A DNA stretch of 6,417 nt, taken from the NCBI GenBank assembly GCA_041674345.1, contig JBAYVY010000220.1, positions 1-6,417 on the forward strand, read 5' to 3'. Shown piece by piece: positions 5,630 through 6,417 of the stretch. Position numbers and translations under genes: made by a program. A model generated the notes under the pieces. That model ran no database searches and had not been told where the DNA came from. It worked only from the letters and a program-made list of their open reading frames with translations. Source of the stretch: JBAYVY01 sp041674345. Its GTDB lineage: Bacteria; Planctomycetota; Phycisphaerae; Phycisphaerales; Zrk34. Within the stretch, counting starts at the first letter, position 1, and each line of letters opens with the position of its first letter.

Positions 5630-6417
5630 CTACCGGTCCCGCTTTGTTCCTCGCCGCCGGCGAATCATCATTCCCGCCGCGCCCAGGGCGATCAACGTCG
5701 CGCCACTCGGTTCGGGAACCGGAACGATGTCGCTGAAGTTCGTCAGTTGAATGAGTCCCGCGGACTGATTGTAGATCACGTCGAAATTCCCGCCGACCAG
5801 CGAGATCACCTGATCGAACGCGTTGCCCACGTCGTCGGAGAACACCAAAGACGATGCGTCCACGATCGTGATGACATCGCCGGGAAGCAATGATTCGGCA
5901 CCCGGCAGAAACACCACTTTCAACAGACCATCGACATCGAATGTCCCGCTGACCAGCAGCAGATCGCTCAGCCCCGCCCCATTACCCGCGATCTCGATTT
6001 CCAGGACGGAGGTATCGCTGTTGACCAGGGCGGCGGTGGTCAGGGTAAGCGTTCCGGGCGAGTTGCCGGGCGCGATCGTGCCGTTGTTGACGAAGGAACT
6101 GTTGGCGGTGATCGTCCCGTTGCCGGCCAGTGTGCCGGTGGGGCTGTTGGTCAGTGTCACACCGCTCCCGTCCGCGTCGAAGGTGCTGCCGGTTAAGGCC
6201 CGGATCACGCCATTATTGATGAAAGTACCACCGTTCAGTTGCACACCGGCGGCTTCCTCCGCGGCAATCGTACCGTTGTTGGTGAAGGTGCCGGTGGGAT
6301 CGAGGATCAGGGCATTGACAGCATCGGTGGCGCGGATCGCGCCGTTGTTGATGATGTTCAGGACGTTGTTGCCGATATCGCCCGAACCGCGAACGGTCAG
6401 GCCCGTATCGAAGGTCA
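5630..6417 (-). CDS. PEP-CTERM surface protein with beta-repeat passenger (N-terminus outside window)
   Basis: The open frame runs from the right edge to the TAG at 5630-5632, giving 261 visible residues; the true start lies beyond 6417 (an internal GTG at 6244 is not a plausible start, as homologous repeats continue upstream). Visible residues 20-115 contain repeated turns of the form hydrophobic-x-NNG-x-I (INNGAI 22-27, TNNGTI 45-50, INNGVI 66-71, GNGTI 98-102, VNNGTI 109-114), as in autotransporter-like beta-helix or beta-strand repeat proteins. They are followed by PGNSPGTL (116-123), a motif that often precedes the terminal domain of such proteins, and a roughly 100-residue beta-rich region. 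The C-terminus is a PEP-CTERM sorting signal (231-261): VPVPEP, a short hydrophobic helix, then RRRR and more basic residues. Such proteins are thought to be exported by Sec and cleaved by an exosortase. A Sec signal peptide is expected in the missing N-terminus. Ligand and role are unknown. Confidence 0.88.
   Translation of the reverse strand, partial: TFDTGLTVRGSGDIGNNVLNIINNGAIRATDAVNALILDPTGTFTNNGTIAAEEAAGVQLNGGTFINNGVIRALTGSTFDADGSGVTLTNSPTGTLAGNGTITANSSFVNNGTIAPGNSPGTLTLTTAALVNSDTSVLEIEIAGNGAGLSDLLLVSGTFDVDGLLKVVFLPGAESLLPGDVITIVDASSLVFSDDVGNAFDQVISLVGGNFDVIYNQSAGLIQLTNFSDIVPVPEPSGATLIALGAAGMMIRRRRGTKRDR

Noticed and set aside
1..6417. CRISPR array, rRNA, tRNA, or insertion sequence with transposase
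   Set aside because: No regularly spaced repeat with unique spacers, no conserved RNA gene and no transposase or integrase motif is visible on either strand.

Overview
The window reads as a chromosomal segment of a planctomycete-like bacterium, possibly class Phycisphaerae. The clues are a PEP-CTERM surface protein, a eukaryote-type serine/threonine kinase, moderately high GC with long intergenic gaps, and two kinds of intergenic repeat (GAATGACGAAT-rich inverted repeats and CCCCTAA-type tandem repeats). As I recall, such repeats are common in planctomycete genomes. This placement is inferred from protein style, not from a marker gene.

Layout. Positions 1-1816 (minus) hold most of a biosynthetic arginine decarboxylase (speA), cut at its C-terminus by the window edge. 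Positions 1813-2802 (minus) hold UDP-glucose 4-epimerase (galE), whose stop codon overlaps the speA start by 4 bases (ATGA), so the two form a coupled galE-speA operon. Positions 2803-3429 are a 627-base divergent intergenic region. It holds a probable galE promoter and RBS, a hairpin, a 133-base inverted repeat, a 219-base stretch without recognisable content, a TATAAT box, and a structured leader. Positions 3430-4287 (plus) encode a small soluble serine/threonine kinase with an HCD rather than HRD catalytic loop. Positions 4288-4725 carry a hairpin, two adjacent palindromes, and a broken HigB-family toxin gene whose 3' end runs into a C-rich 14-bp tandem repeat. Positions 4726-5484 (plus) encode a LolD/MacB-type ABC ATPase with no permease beside it. 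Positions 5485-5629 are the convergent gap, with a hairpin. From 5630 to the right edge (minus) lies the C-terminal part of a beta-repeat PEP-CTERM protein, whose N-terminus is outside the window.

How the genes work together. Only galE and speA are clearly co-expressed; they link UDP-sugar supply for cell-surface glycans with the first step of polyamine synthesis from arginine. The kinase, toxin remnant, ABC ATPase and PEP-CTERM gene look like separate transcription units. I see no convincing new multi-gene system. The signals most worth a second look are the decayed toxin fused to a G-quadruplex-capable repeat, the leader upstream of the kinase, and the composite palindromic element between galE and the kinase.
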